Of a stretch of 64,000 nucleotides of DNA, positions 48,968-57,978 are shown piece by piece. Positions within the stretch are counted from its first letter, which is position 1. The number at the start of each line of letters is the position of its first letter. Origin of the DNA: Mycolicibacterium baixiangningiae (lineage in GTDB: Bacteria > Actinomycetota > Actinomycetes > Mycobacteriales > Mycobacteriaceae); contig NZ_CP066218.1 of NCBI RefSeq assembly GCF_016313185.1, positions 2,356,001-2,420,000 on the forward strand, in the 5' to 3' direction. The position numbers were made by a program, and so were the translations under genes. The notes beneath the pieces are model-generated. The model made no database searches, was not told where the DNA came from, and saw only the letters and a list, made by a program, of their open reading frames with translations.

Positions 48968-51697
48968 CTAGGTCGGCGGCAAGGCGCGGTCGAGTCGGCT
49001 CCGCGAATTGATGCCCAGCTTGGTGAACACCTTGCTCAGGTGATACTGGACCGTGCGAGCGCTGATGAAGAGTCGCGCGCCGATCTCGGGGTTCGACAAG
49101 CCATCACGGGCGAGCCGCGCGATCTGCGCCTCCTGCGCTGTCAGCTCCGTCGGGGCGGACGTCAGACTGCGCTTCCGAGCAGTCTGGCCGGTGGCTTTCA
49201 GTTCACGCCGAGCACGTTGGGCGAATGCGTCCATGCCCATCTCCTCGAGCATCGTGCACGCCTCGACCAACTGGACGCGGGCGTCGATTCGACGGTGCTG
49301 ACGTCGCAACCACTCGCCGTACAGCAGGTGAGCGCGAGCGACTTCGGAGCGAAGGCTTGTGCGGCCGAGCCTTTCGATCGCTTCACGATAGAGCTGCTCG
49401 GCGGCTTCGCCCTCGTTCAACAATGCGCCTGAGCGCGCCGCGATCCCTCGCGCCCACTCGGTGTCGCTGGCGTCAGTCATGTCGGTGAGGCGCCGGAAGG
49501 CATCTTCCGCCGTTTGCGCCTTTCCGGCGCGCACCGATGCCTCGATGAGCTCGACCGTCGCCCAGGTGGACGACGTGATGTCCCCGACGTACTCGATCGC
49601 CCGCTCGGCTGCGGTCACCGCTCTCGCATAGTCGCCGTGGCCGTTGTTCAGCAGTGCGTTCGCCCACGCGGTGACCGTGATGCCGATACCTTCACCGCGC
49701 GACGTGACGTCACGCTCGGTCGTTTCCGTCAGCGCGGCAACTTCTTCGAGGCTTCCGCGCATTGCGGCCAGACCGAGCCGGCCGTAAGGAGCGAGGTTGT
49801 TCCCCGTCGCGTCCGTCGCCGCCTGTGACTCCTCGACGAGTGCCGCAGCGGCGGCGAGATCGCCGGAGAACAACTGCATGAACACTCGGGAGCTGAGCGC
49901 CAACGGAAGCTCGCTGAGTGCGCCGTTCGCACGGGCAAGGTGAACATGTCTGTCGGAGAGCGCATCCCAGCGCCGTTCGTCCCACACGTGGATGGCGGCG
50001 ATGGACGCCAACCACAACCATCGAAGCTCGGCCTCGGCCGACATTCCGGTTCCGAAAGACGCCAATGCCCCGCGCAGGAGCGGCAGGCACGTCGGGTATC
50101 CCTGGTGGTAGTGCGCCACCAGGCCGTCCAGCAGAAGGTCTGGTGCGCGGGCGATTCCCGCGGAATGTGGCGCCGTGGCAGCGGCGCCGGCGACCTCCAG
50201 TACATCGGCGCCGACGGCCAAGCGCCCCGCGAACAAGGCCGCCGAGAACGCTTCGAGGTACGTTTCCCGCGAGAGATCCGGATCGACGGATTCCAGTCGG
50301 CCGGCCGCCTTGAGGAGCAGCGGCGGCGCATCGCTCCCGCGGCTGGTGACAAACGCGAGCTCTGCCCGCACGAGGTCGACGCGAGCCTGCTGGGCGTCAC
50401 CGAGCGGGCCGACTTCCGCCGTCGAAAGAAGTTCCGCCGCTCCCTCTCCCTCGCCGGCTTGAACTTTCGCCCACGCCGCGGCGAGCGCCCGGTCCACTCG
50501 GCTGTCAGCGGCCGACGTCAGCATCGTCGCGCGCTCGAGGAACGCCGCAGCGGCGGCCATTCCGCCCCGCGCCTGCGCCCTGCCCGCCGAGCCCACCAGT
50601 TCCACGGCGACATCTTCGTCCGGTCCTCGCGCGGCATGGGCTCGGTGCCAGGCCCTCCGGTCCGGGTCCAGCCGGCCGTCAGTGGCCTCTGCGAGCGCAC
50701 CGTGGGCTTGCCGCCGCTGCTCGGGGGACGCCGACTGATACGCCGCAGAACGCACGAGCGGATGCCTGAACCGCACGCGGGTCGCGTATTCACACAGTCC
50801 CGCCTCGCGGGCGGGTAAGGCCGCATCCTCGCCGATTCCGAGTCGCCGAGCGGCCCGCCAGACCAGGGCTGGATCGCCGGTCGGGTCCGCGGCCGCGATC
50901 ACGAGCAGGTGCCTCGTCGGGCCGGGTAGGACCTCGAATTGGCGTTGGATGCTCTCCTCGGCGCTTCGCGGAAGTTGCACCGCACCGGCGAGCCCGAACC
51001 CCCCGGCCAGCTGCGGGGTGGTCAACGCCCGCGGTAACTCCACCAGTGCGAGGGGGTTGCCGCGGGCCTCCGCGACAATCTGATTCCTCACCATTGCGTC
51101 CAGGCGCCCGGCGAGCACGTCGTCGAGCAGGGCGCGTGCATCCTTTTCGGGAAGGGGCTGAAGTGCCAATTGAGGCAACCCCTGCAGGTCGCTGCTCGGA
51201 GTACGCGCCGCAAAGATCAGCGCGACCGACTCCGCCGCCAATCGGCGAGCGACGAAGGCCAGGATCTGCGCTGAGACGCGGTCGAGCCACTGCTCGTCGT
51301 CGATCAAGCAGAGGAGCGGTTGCTCGTCGGCCGTATCGGACAGAAGGCCCAGGACTGCCAGACCCACGAGGAAGCGGTCCGGGGGAGGACCGGCACTCAT
51401 GCCGAACGCGGTACGCAGTGCGTCTCGCTGTGGCACGGGCAGCCGGCCGATGGTGTCCACCATGGATACGCACAATTGGTGCAGCCCGGCGTAAGCGAGT
51501 TCCATCTCTTGCTGAACGCCGACCGCACGCACGACGCGGCATCCGGACGCCCGTGCCGCGAGATACTCCATCAGAGCGGTCTTCCCGACACCTGGTTCGC
51601 CGTGCAACACCAGTGCTCGGCTCTCGCCCGCCGATACGGCATCGGCCAGCTGATCCAGAATGTCGCGTTCGGCGCGGCGGCCCCTCAACGTCGTCAC
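48968..51697 (-). CDS. LuxR-type ATPase transcriptional regulator (LAL/MalT-like)
   Basis: A 909-residue regulator. The N-terminal P-loop ATPase has Walker A 'GEPGVGKT' at 33-40 and Walker B near 127-138 ('LLCLIDDEQWLD'). A long helical repeat region follows, and the last ~65 residues are a LuxR helix-turn-helix ('LTAQEAQIARLARDGLSNPEIGARLFISARTV'). The large size and architecture match the LAL family of ATP- and ligand-controlled activators. It is transcribed away from the DJ-1/AKR pair's upstream end on the same strand. Its targets are probably the neighbouring carbonyl-handling genes; this is inference. Confidence 0.93.
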   Translation of the reverse strand: MTTLRGRRAERDILDQLADAVSAGESRALVLHGEPGVGKTALMEYLAARASGCRVVRAVGVQQEMELAYAGLHQLCVSMVDTIGRLPVPQRDALRTAFGMSAGPPPDRFLVGLAVLGLLSDTADEQPLLCLIDDEQWLDRVSAQILAFVARRLAAESVALIFAARTPSSDLQGLPQLALQPLPEKDARALLDDVLAGRLDAMVRNQIVAEARGNPLALVELPRALTTPQLAGGFGLAGAVQLPRSAEESIQRQFEVLPGPTRHLLVIAAADPTGDPALVWRAARRLGIGEDAALPAREAGLCEYATRVRFRHPLVRSAAYQSASPEQRRQAHGALAEATDGRLDPDRRAWHRAHAARGPDEDVAVELVGSAGRAQARGGMAAAAAFLERATMLTSAADSRVDRALAAAWAKVQAGEGEGAAELLSTAEVGPLGDAQQARVDLVRAELAFVTSRGSDAPPLLLKAAGRLESVDPDLSRETYLEAFSAALFAGRLAVGADVLEVAGAAATAPHSAGIARAPDLLLDGLVAHYHQGYPTCLPLLRGALASFGTGMSAEAELRWLWLASIAAIHVWDERRWDALSDRHVHLARANGALSELPLALSSRVFMQLFSGDLAAAAALVEESQAATDATGNNLAPYGRLGLAAMRGSLEEVAALTETTERDVTSRGEGIGITVTAWANALLNNGHGDYARAVTAAERAIEYVGDITSSTWATVELIEASVRAGKAQTAEDAFRRLTDMTDASDTEWARGIAARSGALLNEGEAAEQLYREAIERLGRTSLRSEVARAHLLYGEWLRRQHRRIDARVQLVEACTMLEEMGMDAFAQRARRELKATGQTARKRSLTSAPTELTAQEAQIARLARDGLSNPEIGARLFISARTVQYHLSKVFTKLGINSRSRLDRALPPT

Positions 51698-51968
51698 ACC
51701 TCACCGCCTGGGCGGGCTCGGCGTCACGCAGTCGTCGGGGTCGGGCCGCGACGTCCGGGGCAGGACTTCGCCCACTGCTCACCTCCCGACGCGCGGCTCG
51801 TGCACGACTCGAGCCGCCGACCGGAAGCGCCGCAACCAACCCGCGAACGGACCCCGACAGCGACCTCACAATGACCGCGCACCAAGTGTTACATCGCGAT
51901 CCCGATCTGACGGGAGAACCGGCAACGTCTGCCCGAGGACGGCCACCGTGGGGACGGTCGGGCCTGGC

Positions 51969-52364
51969 CTACTGCTGGGTGGCGGCCTGCTTGGTGCCGT
52001 AAACCTTCTCCATTAACGCTGTGTCGGCATGGATCTCGACGCGGACGGTCTTGCCGTCACGCAGCGTGAACACATCGGCGTCCGTGGTGCGGTTGCCGTC
52101 CATGACCACATCGGTCAATGCCACCACCGTGTCACCGTCGGCGAGTAACCGGTTCACCCGGACCTCGAGCGGCTTCTCGGCCATCTTGGCCAGGAACGAG
52201 CCGAGTTCACCCTTGCCGTGATACGTGCCGCTGATCGTGCTGTTACCCGGCTGCATCCATTCGACGTTGTCGTCGAAGACGCTCATCACCGCTTCGATGT
52301 CACCTGCGCTGAAGGCGTCGTAACCCTTCTTGACGGTCTCGATGTTCTGTTCCTGTTCCGACAT
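51969..52364 (-). CDS. SnoaL-like (NTF2-fold) protein
   Basis: A 131-residue protein with an NTF2-like alpha+beta fold: 'AFSAGDIEAVMSVFDDNVEWMQPG' near 18-41 and later beta strands with Asp/His residues. The start at 52364 (MSEQEQN) is the first Met of the conserved region. SnoaL-like proteins include isomerases, cyclases and stress-binding proteins, so no reaction is assigned. It lies upstream of the LuxR-type regulator on the same strand, 271 nt apart. Confidence 0.85.
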   Translation of the reverse strand: MSEQEQNIETVKKGYDAFSAGDIEAVMSVFDDNVEWMQPGNSTISGTYHGKGELGSFLAKMAEKPLEVRVNRLLADGDTVVALTDVVMDGNRTTDADVFTLRDGKTVRVEIHADTALMEKVYGTKQAATQQ

Positions 52365-52539
52365 GATCCATACCCTTTCGTGCCCTCCGATGGGGTGGCT
52401 GTGCTGGCCGGGCCGGATCGCGAGTCGGTCAGACCAACTCCGCCACGTCGATTGTCGACCCGTCGCTGCACGTAAGGAAGGGCGCCGAACACAGGTAACC
52501 AGTGTTATGAACACATGCAATGAAGTTGCGCCGCAGGGG

Positions 52540-52938
52540 CTAACGCGAGGGCGGGGCGAAGAACTCGAGGGCCACCCCGTCGGGGTCGCGGAAGCTCAAC
52601 CCCGATCCGTAGTCAGCGTCGACGATCCCGCCGTGGGTGACCCCGAGTTCGTCGAGTCGGCGCTCCCACTGCTCGAGTTCGCCGCGGTCGGCGCAAGCGA
52701 ACCCGACGTGGTCGAGGCCGGGGTCGAACTCGCTGAACTGCCCGTCGCCCGCCGGACGGTCGTGCTGGTGGATGCCGAACAGGGTGCCGTCCGCGAACGC
52801 CCACACCAGGTGGCGGAATCCGGCGTCGGTGTGCTCGTCGAGTATCGGGTCGGCGTCGAAGAGCGTGCGGTACCACGGCCCGCTGGCCTCGACATCGCGC
52901 ACCGTGACAGCGACGTGGTTGACTCCGTTGATCGCCAT
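52540..52938 (-). CDS. VOC/glyoxalase-family protein
   Basis: A 132-residue vicinal-oxygen-chelate protein with two beta-alpha-beta-beta-beta halves. Metal-ligand candidates are His8, a Glu/His pair near 60-75 and Glu in 'VALEFFAP' near the C-terminus. It may be a glyoxalase, dioxygenase or fosfomycin-type enzyme; context with the DJ-1 and AKR genes favours carbonyl detoxification. The start at 52938 follows a purine-rich site. Confidence 0.85.
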   Translation of the reverse strand: MAINGVNHVAVTVRDVEASGPWYRTLFDADPILDEHTDAGFRHLVWAFADGTLFGIHQHDRPAGDGQFSEFDPGLDHVGFACADRGELEQWERRLDELGVTHGGIVDADYGSGLSFRDPDGVALEFFAPPSR

Positions 52939-53002
52939 GGGTCTGTGCCTTTCCTCGACATGTGGTCGCATCGAGTCAAGCACCGTATGAGACGCTCCCG
53001 GG

Positions 53003-54040
53003 ATGGTTTCGCCGATCATGCGTGCCCGCGCCGCAGGCATCGCCGCCGGTCTGCTCGCCGACGCGGTGTTGGGAGATCCGCAGCGCTGGCACCCGGTGGC
53101 CGGGTTCGGCGGTGCCGCAGCTCGATTCGAGCGCATCACCTACGCCGACTCCCGGTGGGCGGGTACCGTGCACACCGGTGGCCTGCTCACCGCGTTGGCG
53201 TTCGGGGGAGTCGCCGCTGAGCGGGCGGCGGCACGTCGTGGGCCACTGGCCACCGCCACCCTCACCGCGGCCACCACATTCGTGGCCGCCGGGGGCACGT
53301 CGCTGTCGCGGGTAGGCGCCCGGCTCTCCCACCTGCTCGACAGGGATGACGTCGACGGTGGCCGGCTACTACTGCCGTCGCTGTGCGGCCGTGACCCCTC
53401 GGTGCTCGATGCCGCGGGGCTGACCCGCGCGGCCACCGAGTCGATCGCCGAGAACACCTCCGACGCACAGGTGGCGCCGCTGCTCTGGGCGGCCGTCGCC
53501 GGCGTGCCCGGACTCCTGGTGTACCGGGGCGCGAACACCCTGGACGCGATGATCGGCAACCGCTCGCCGAGATACGCCCGGTTCGGTTGGGCCGCCGCGA
53601 GATTCGACGATGTGCTGAACTACGTTCCCGCCCGCGCGTCGGGTGTGTTGACGGCGGTCTGCGCGCCGGTGGTGGGAGGATCACCGACGGCCGCGCTGCG
53701 TGCGTGGCGGCATGACGCCCGCAGGCATCCCAGCCCGAACGCCGGGGTGGCCGAAGCGGCGTTCGCCGGTGCGCTGGGGGTGCGACTGGGCGGGCCGACG
53801 CAGTACGCCCACGAGTTGGAGATCAGACCCACGCTCGGCGACGGACGCAGCCCCGCGGTGGCGGATCTGCGCCGGGCGGTGCGGTTGTCGCGCGCGGTGC
53901 AGACGGCGGCCGGGGTACTGGCGGTCGTGGTCAGCGCCGCCGGCCGTAGCGGTCGGCGAGCTTGTCCTCGGGAGTTGCGGGTGCCTGTGACTGGGCGGCG
54001 GCCTTGTCGCGGCGACGCTGGCGGATCTCGGCGTAGATGA
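53003..54040 (+). CDS. cobD: Adenosylcobinamide-phosphate synthase CobD/CbiB
   Basis: A 345-residue membrane enzyme that joins aminopropanol phosphate to cobyric acid in late vitamin B12 synthesis. The conserved 'ATESIAENTSD' (near 141-151) and 'RGANTLDAMIGNR' (near 174-186) are intact. Standard mycobacterial proteins are about 310 residues; here the last ~32 residues are Arg/Gly-rich and run over the 3' end of the opposite-strand SURF1 gene (110-nt overlap), so the true stop has probably been lost. Confidence 0.9.
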   Translation: MVSPIMRARAAGIAAGLLADAVLGDPQRWHPVAGFGGAAARFERITYADSRWAGTVHTGGLLTALAFGGVAAERAAARRGPLATATLTAATTFVAAGGTSLSRVGARLSHLLDRDDVDGGRLLLPSLCGRDPSVLDAAGLTRAATESIAENTSDAQVAPLLWAAVAGVPGLLVYRGANTLDAMIGNRSPRYARFGWAAARFDDVLNYVPARASGVLTAVCAPVVGGSPTAALRAWRHDARRHPSPNAGVAEAAFAGALGVRLGGPTQYAHELEIRPTLGDGRSPAVADLRRAVRLSRAVQTAAGVLAVVVSAAGRSGRRACPRELRVPVTGRRPCRGDAGGSRRR

Positions 54041-54743
54041 AGTAGCCGACGCCGATCGGCGCGATGACGCCGAAGGCGATCCACTGGATTCCGTACGACA
54101 GGAACGGGCCGGCGTCGAGGTGCGGCAATCCGATGACGCCGAGGCCGCCCGGCTGATCCTCGACCAACTGCAGGTACGAACCGGCCAGCGGCACACCGGT
54201 CAGCGCGGAGATCTGGCCGGGGTTGATCGCGTACACCTGCGGTATGCCGTTCTCCCGCAACGGTTCCTTACCGGGCGGAACCGGTTCGGCGTCACGCAGG
54301 CGTGCGGTGATGCTCACGGTTGCGGTGGGGGCCGGCTCGATCGGCGGCACCGCCGTGCCCTGTTCGGGTTTCACGTACCCGCGGTCCACCAGCACCGTCG
54401 GGCCGCCGTCGACGGCGAACGGCACCAGCACCTCGTAGGCCGGGTCGCCGTCGACGACCCGCAGCCGAGCCAGCACCTGCGCCTCGGGCAGGTACCGCCC
54501 GGTCGCGGTGACCCGCCGCCACTGTTCGTCCGGTGCGGCCGAATCCTGTTCGGGCAGCACCGAGGTGACCGGAACGGGTTCGGCGGTGACGGATCGGGAG
54601 ATCTGGTCGTTCTCGCGCGAGGTCGTGGTGTTCTTGCCGAGCTGCCAGGGCGCCAGCACGGTGAAGCACAGGTAGGCGAAGGCGAGCACCACCACGTACA
54701 GCGCCAGCCATGCCGGCCGCAGCAGGAACGCCCAGCGCTTCAT
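53931..54743 (-). CDS. SURF1-family cytochrome oxidase biogenesis protein
   Basis: A 270-residue membrane protein that helps insert haem into aa3-type cytochrome c oxidase. One transmembrane helix lies at the N-terminus (about 12-32) and another near residues 222-245. The 'DRGYVKPEQGTAVPP' and 'GIPQVYAINPGQ' regions are typical. It starts 1 nt inside the ptpA stop (TGATG), so it shares ptpA's operon. It ends with 'LADRYGRRR', as in M. tuberculosis Rv2235. Confidence 0.92.
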   Translation of the reverse strand: MKRWAFLLRPAWLALYVVVLAFAYLCFTVLAPWQLGKNTTTSRENDQISRSVTAEPVPVTSVLPEQDSAAPDEQWRRVTATGRYLPEAQVLARLRVVDGDPAYEVLVPFAVDGGPTVLVDRGYVKPEQGTAVPPIEPAPTATVSITARLRDAEPVPPGKEPLRENGIPQVYAINPGQISALTGVPLAGSYLQLVEDQPGGLGVIGLPHLDAGPFLSYGIQWIAFGVIAPIGVGYFIYAEIRQRRRDKAAAQSQAPATPEDKLADRYGRRR

Positions 54744-55243
54744 CAGCTCGCGATTCCCCGCGTCGCGAGTTGTTCGTCGACCCAGTCGTGCAGCCCCGGC
54801 AGGGCCGCCTCGATCACGGCGAAGACGTCCTCGAAATCGTCCTGCGTGCCGTAGTAGGGGTCCTCCACGTCGAGTGGGTGCGCCGCCGATCGCGGGTCGA
54901 ACGAGCGCAGCATGCGCAGCCGCCCGGCCGGCACCCCGAGCTCGCTGAGCATCCGGACGTGGTTGCGGCCCAGCGCGACGACCAGGTCGGCGGACAGGTG
55001 GTCGTCGTCGACCTGGGCGGCCTCGTGAGCGGTGGGGTAGCCGTGGGCGCGCAGCACATGGACCGCCCGCACGTCGGCGGGGTCACCGGCGTGCCAGCCG
55101 CCGGTGCCCGCGCTGCTGACCCGCACCGCCCCGGACAGGCCGCGTTCGGCGATCTGGTGGGCGAACACCTTCTCGGCGATCGGCGAACGGCAGATGTTGC
55201 CCGAACAGACGAACGTGACGTGCAGCGGCGATGATTCAGACAC
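54743..55243 (-). CDS. ptpA: Low-molecular-weight protein tyrosine phosphatase PtpA
   Basis: A 166-residue phosphatase with the P-loop Cys13-x5-Arg19 (CSGNICR) near the N-terminus and the general acid Asp128 in 'DPYYG'. The two Tyr at 130-131 correspond to those phosphorylated by PtkA in M. tuberculosis. The start is a GTG at 55243, overlapping the ptkA stop by 8 nt. The M. tuberculosis protein is secreted and interferes with phagosome maturation; secretion here is not shown by the sequence. Confidence 0.94.
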   Translation of the reverse strand: MSESSPLHVTFVCSGNICRSPIAEKVFAHQIAERGLSGAVRVSSAGTGGWHAGDPADVRAVHVLRAHGYPTAHEAAQVDDDHLSADLVVALGRNHVRMLSELGVPAGRLRMLRSFDPRSAAHPLDVEDPYYGTQDDFEDVFAVIEAALPGLHDWVDEQLATRGIAS

Positions 55244-55913
55244 CCAGCACCTCCCGCAGGTCGGCCACCGTCTCCACGTGCGCGAGCACGGGCACCTCGG
55301 TGGGCTCGCTGAAATCGGCGCGACCGTATCCCCAGCCGACCACCACGGTGTCGATACCGTGTGCCGCGGCACCCTCGACGTCGTGCCACCGGTCGCCGAC
55401 CATCACCACCCGGTCGGGCAGCGGTTCGAGCCGGGCCAGCGCGGAGGCCACGACGTCGGCCTTCGCGGCCCGGGTGCCGTCCGGGCTGGCGCCCGCGATG
55501 ACCTCGAAGAAGCCGTCCAGGCCGAAGTGGGCCAGGATGCGCTGCGCGGTCGGCTCGGCTTTCGACGTCGCCACGGCCAGGCGGACGCCCGCCGCCTGCA
55601 GATCCGCCAGCAGGGCCGGGATGCCGTCGAAGGTGCGGTTCATCGACCACCCCCGGGACGTGTAGTCGGCCCGGTAGGCGGCGATCGCCTCATCAACCCG
55701 CTCGCCGAGGCCCAGCGAGCGCAGGGTGTGGTGCATCGGGGGTCCGACGATGCGGCTGACCAGATCACCGTCCGGAACGGGCGCCCCGACCTCGCCCAGT
55801 GCATGCCGGAAGCTCGCCACGATGCCCTGCGCGGAATCGGTGAGCGTGCCGTCCAGATCGAACAGCACCAGCTGCGGGCGGGTGGCGGTGGAACGGTCCA
55901 GCGTGTCGGTCAC
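55236..55913 (-). CDS. ptkA: HAD-family protein, PtkA-type tyrosine kinase
   Basis: A 225-residue HAD-superfamily protein with nucleophile Asp19 and Asp21 in 'DLDGTLTDS', a motif II Thr/Ser in 'VATSKA' and motif IV '[10 protein letters not shown]'. The start is the GTG at 55913. The M. tuberculosis PtkA has a longer, disordered N-terminal part that is missing here. It was described as a tyrosine kinase for PtpA; the fold itself is usual for phosphatases. It is the first gene of ptkA-ptpA-SURF1. Confidence 0.88.
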   Translation of the reverse strand: MTDTLDRSTATRPQLVLFDLDGTLTDSAQGIVASFRHALGEVGAPVPDGDLVSRIVGPPMHHTLRSLGLGERVDEAIAAYRADYTSRGWSMNRTFDGIPALLADLQAAGVRLAVATSKAEPTAQRILAHFGLDGFFEVIAGASPDGTRAAKADVVASALARLEPLPDRVVMVGDRWHDVEGAAAHGIDTVVVGWGYGRADFSEPTEVPVLAHVETVADLREVLGV

Positions 55914-55982
55914 ACTTCCATTCTCCCCGATGTCACGGGGTCGTTCGGCTCGGCGTCCTGCACCGCCCACTACTGTCGTGCT

Positions 55983-56105
55983 GTGTCACGTCTCGCGCCG
56001 CAGGCGACCAGGTACAACGGCGGCCCCGCCGTGCCGCTGTCGTGGCTGGTCGAGCGCCTGCCGGTGCGGACGGGCGGCCGATTCCCGACGGAGGCGATGC
56101 GATGA
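55983..56105 (+). pseudogene. Candidate remnant of cobC (L-threonine-phosphate decarboxylase)
   Basis: A 40-codon frame from GTG to TGA sits where cobC lies in M. tuberculosis, between ptkA and the Nif3-like gene. Its start (RYNGGPAV then a WLVERL-like stretch) recalls the N-terminus of CobC and its end (FPTEAMR) the C-terminus, as if the middle were deleted in frame. The stop overlaps the Nif3 start (ATGA), as an upstream operon gene should. The resemblance is short and from memory. Confidence 0.4.
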
Positions 56106-57241
56106 GCGTGCGGCTGGCCGACGTGATCGCCGTGCTCGACGCGGCCTATCCACCGCGACTGGCGGCCGACTGGGATTCGGTCGGGCTGGTGTGCGGTGAC
56201 CCGGACGAACCCGTCGACTCGGTGACCGTCGCGGTCGACCCCACCGAGGCCGTCATCGCCCGGGTACCGGAGCGCGGGCTGCTGCTGGCGCATCACCCGC
56301 TGCTGCTGCGCGGCGTGGACACCGTCGCGGCGAGCACCCCCAAGGGCGCGCTCGTGCACTCGCTGATCCGCACCGGCCGCGCCCTGTTCACCGCACACAC
56401 CAACGCCGACTCCGCCTCGCCGGGGGTCTCCGACGCGCTGGCCGCCGCGGTGGGGCTCACCGTCGAAGAGGTGCTCTCGCCGGTCTCCGCCGACACCGAG
56501 CTGGACAAGTGGGTGGTCTACGTTCCGACCGAGGACGCCGATGCGGTGCGCGAGGCAGTGTTCGATGCGGGTGGCGGCCAGATCGGCGACTACTCACACT
56601 GCAGCTGGAGCGCATCGGGAACTGGACAGTTCCTCCCACACGACGGCGCCTCGCCGGCCATCGGCAACGTCGGCTCCCTGGAGCGCGTCGCCGAGGAGCG
56701 GGTGGAGGTGATCGCGCCTGCGGCCCGGCGCCGGGAGCTGCTCAGCGCCGTGCGCGCGGCGCATCCCTACGAGGAGCCCGCCTTCGACATCTTCAGCATC
56801 GCGCCGATCCCCGGGGACGTCGGAATCGGCCGCATCGGCTCGTTACCGGCACCGGAGCCGTTGGCCGACTTCGTCTCCCGTGTCAACGCCGCCCTGCCCG
56901 CCACGACGTGGGGTGTGCGTGCGGCCGGGGACCCGTCGAGCATGGTGTCGCGGGTGGCCGTGTGCGGGGGAGCGGGGGATTCACTGCTCGCCACGGTGGC
57001 CCGCGCCGACGTGCAGGTGTACCTGACGGCCGATCTTCGTCATCACCCCGCCGACGAGCACCGCCGGGCATCGCCGGTGGCGCTGGTGGACGTCGCCCAC
57101 TGGGCCAGCGAGTTCCCCTGGTGCGAACAGGCTGCCGGGGTGCTGCGTGAGCACTTCTCCGATGCGTTACCGGTGCGGGTCTGCGACCTGCGCACCGATC
57201 CGTGGAACCTAGGGACTGGTAGGGGTACAAGTGAAAGCTGA
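56102..57241 (+). CDS. Nif3-like dinuclear metal-centre protein (Rv2230c type)
   Basis: A 379-residue protein of the Nif3/DUF34 family. The metal-ligand motif '[10 protein letters not shown]' is near 60-70 and the second set 'HTNADSA' near 99-105. A middle insert domain as in YqfO is present around residues 130-240. Proposed roles include GTP cyclohydrolase-like or nucleotide hydrolysis; not settled. It overlaps the zinc-ribbon gene by 11 nt. The start at 56102 overlaps the cobC-like remnant. Confidence 0.93.
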   Translation: MSVRLADVIAVLDAAYPPRLAADWDSVGLVCGDPDEPVDSVTVAVDPTEAVIARVPERGLLLAHHPLLLRGVDTVAASTPKGALVHSLIRTGRALFTAHTNADSASPGVSDALAAAVGLTVEEVLSPVSADTELDKWVVYVPTEDADAVREAVFDAGGGQIGDYSHCSWSASGTGQFLPHDGASPAIGNVGSLERVAEERVEVIAPAARRRELLSAVRAAHPYEEPAFDIFSIAPIPGDVGIGRIGSLPAPEPLADFVSRVNAALPATTWGVRAAGDPSSMVSRVAVCGGAGDSLLATVARADVQVYLTADLRHHPADEHRRASPVALVDVAHWASEFPWCEQAAGVLREHFSDALPVRVCDLRTDPWNLGTGRGTSES

Positions 57242-57968
57242 TGTGTGGCAGCAACATTCGTTGCTACAGCTGGCCGAGGTGGACGCCGGGCTGGCCCGGG
57301 TCGAGCATCGCGTGAAGAAGCTGCCCGAACAGGAGGAGCTCGACCGGGTGCGCGCCGAGCTCGTTGCGGCGCAGGACAGGTCGGCCGCGCTCGGGATCGC
57401 CATGGAAGACCTCGACGAGCAGGTGGCGAAGTTCGAGTCCGAGATCGACGCCGTCCGTCAGCGCGAAGACCGTGACCGCGCTCTGCTGAACGGGGACAGT
57501 GTCGCCGCCAAACAGGTCGGGGAGCTGCAGCACGAGCTCGAGACGCTCGAACGCCGCCAGGCGAGCCTGGAGGATTCGTTGCTGGAGGTGATGGAGCGCC
57601 GCGAGGAGCTCGCCGGCCGGCGGGTGGTGGAAGTGGCGGCCGTCGACGAGCTCGACACCGCGTTGAGGGCCGCCCAGCATGCGCTGGCCGAGGCGGTGGC
57701 CGACCTCGACCGGTCGCGGCAGGAGAGCCTCACCCGGCGCGAGGAGTTGCTGACGTCGCTGCAACCCGACCTGGTCGACCTCTATGAGCGCCAGCGCGCC
57801 CGGGGCGGTCAGGGCGCCGGACAGTTGCAGGGCCGCCGGTGCGGCGCCTGCCGGCTCGAGATCGACCGGGGTGAGATGTCGCGGATCTCCGCGGCCGCCG
57901 ACGACGAGGTGCTGCGCTGTCCGGAGTGCAACGCAATCCTGGTGCGCGCCGAGGGTTTCAAGAAGTGA
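57231..57968 (+). CDS. C4-type zinc ribbon/coiled-coil protein (Rv2229c type)
   Basis: A 245-residue protein. Residues 10-190 form a long antiparallel coiled coil, and a C-terminal zinc ribbon has 'CGAC' and 'CPEC' Cys pairs. The start is the GTG at 57231, within the Nif3 gene's 3' end. Such proteins accompany RNase HI genes in mycobacteria and may act in RNA handling. It ends 10 nt before the RNase HI gene. Confidence 0.9.
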   Translation: MKADVWQQHSLLQLAEVDAGLARVEHRVKKLPEQEELDRVRAELVAAQDRSAALGIAMEDLDEQVAKFESEIDAVRQREDRDRALLNGDSVAAKQVGELQHELETLERRQASLEDSLLEVMERREELAGRRVVEVAAVDELDTALRAAQHALAEAVADLDRSRQESLTRREELLTSLQPDLVDLYERQRARGGQGAGQLQGRRCGACRLEIDRGEMSRISAAADDEVLRCPECNAILVRAEGFKK

Positions 57969-57978
57969 AGGTTGCCCC

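Noticed and set aside
43682..52938. Integrative element with attachment sites at tRNA-Val
   Set aside because: No integrase, excisionase, or repeat of the tRNA 3' end is visible; only an accessory block is claimed.
53003..53003. Cobalamin riboswitch before cobD
   Set aside because: The 60-nt gap upstream of cobD is too short and shows no B12-box-like sequence.
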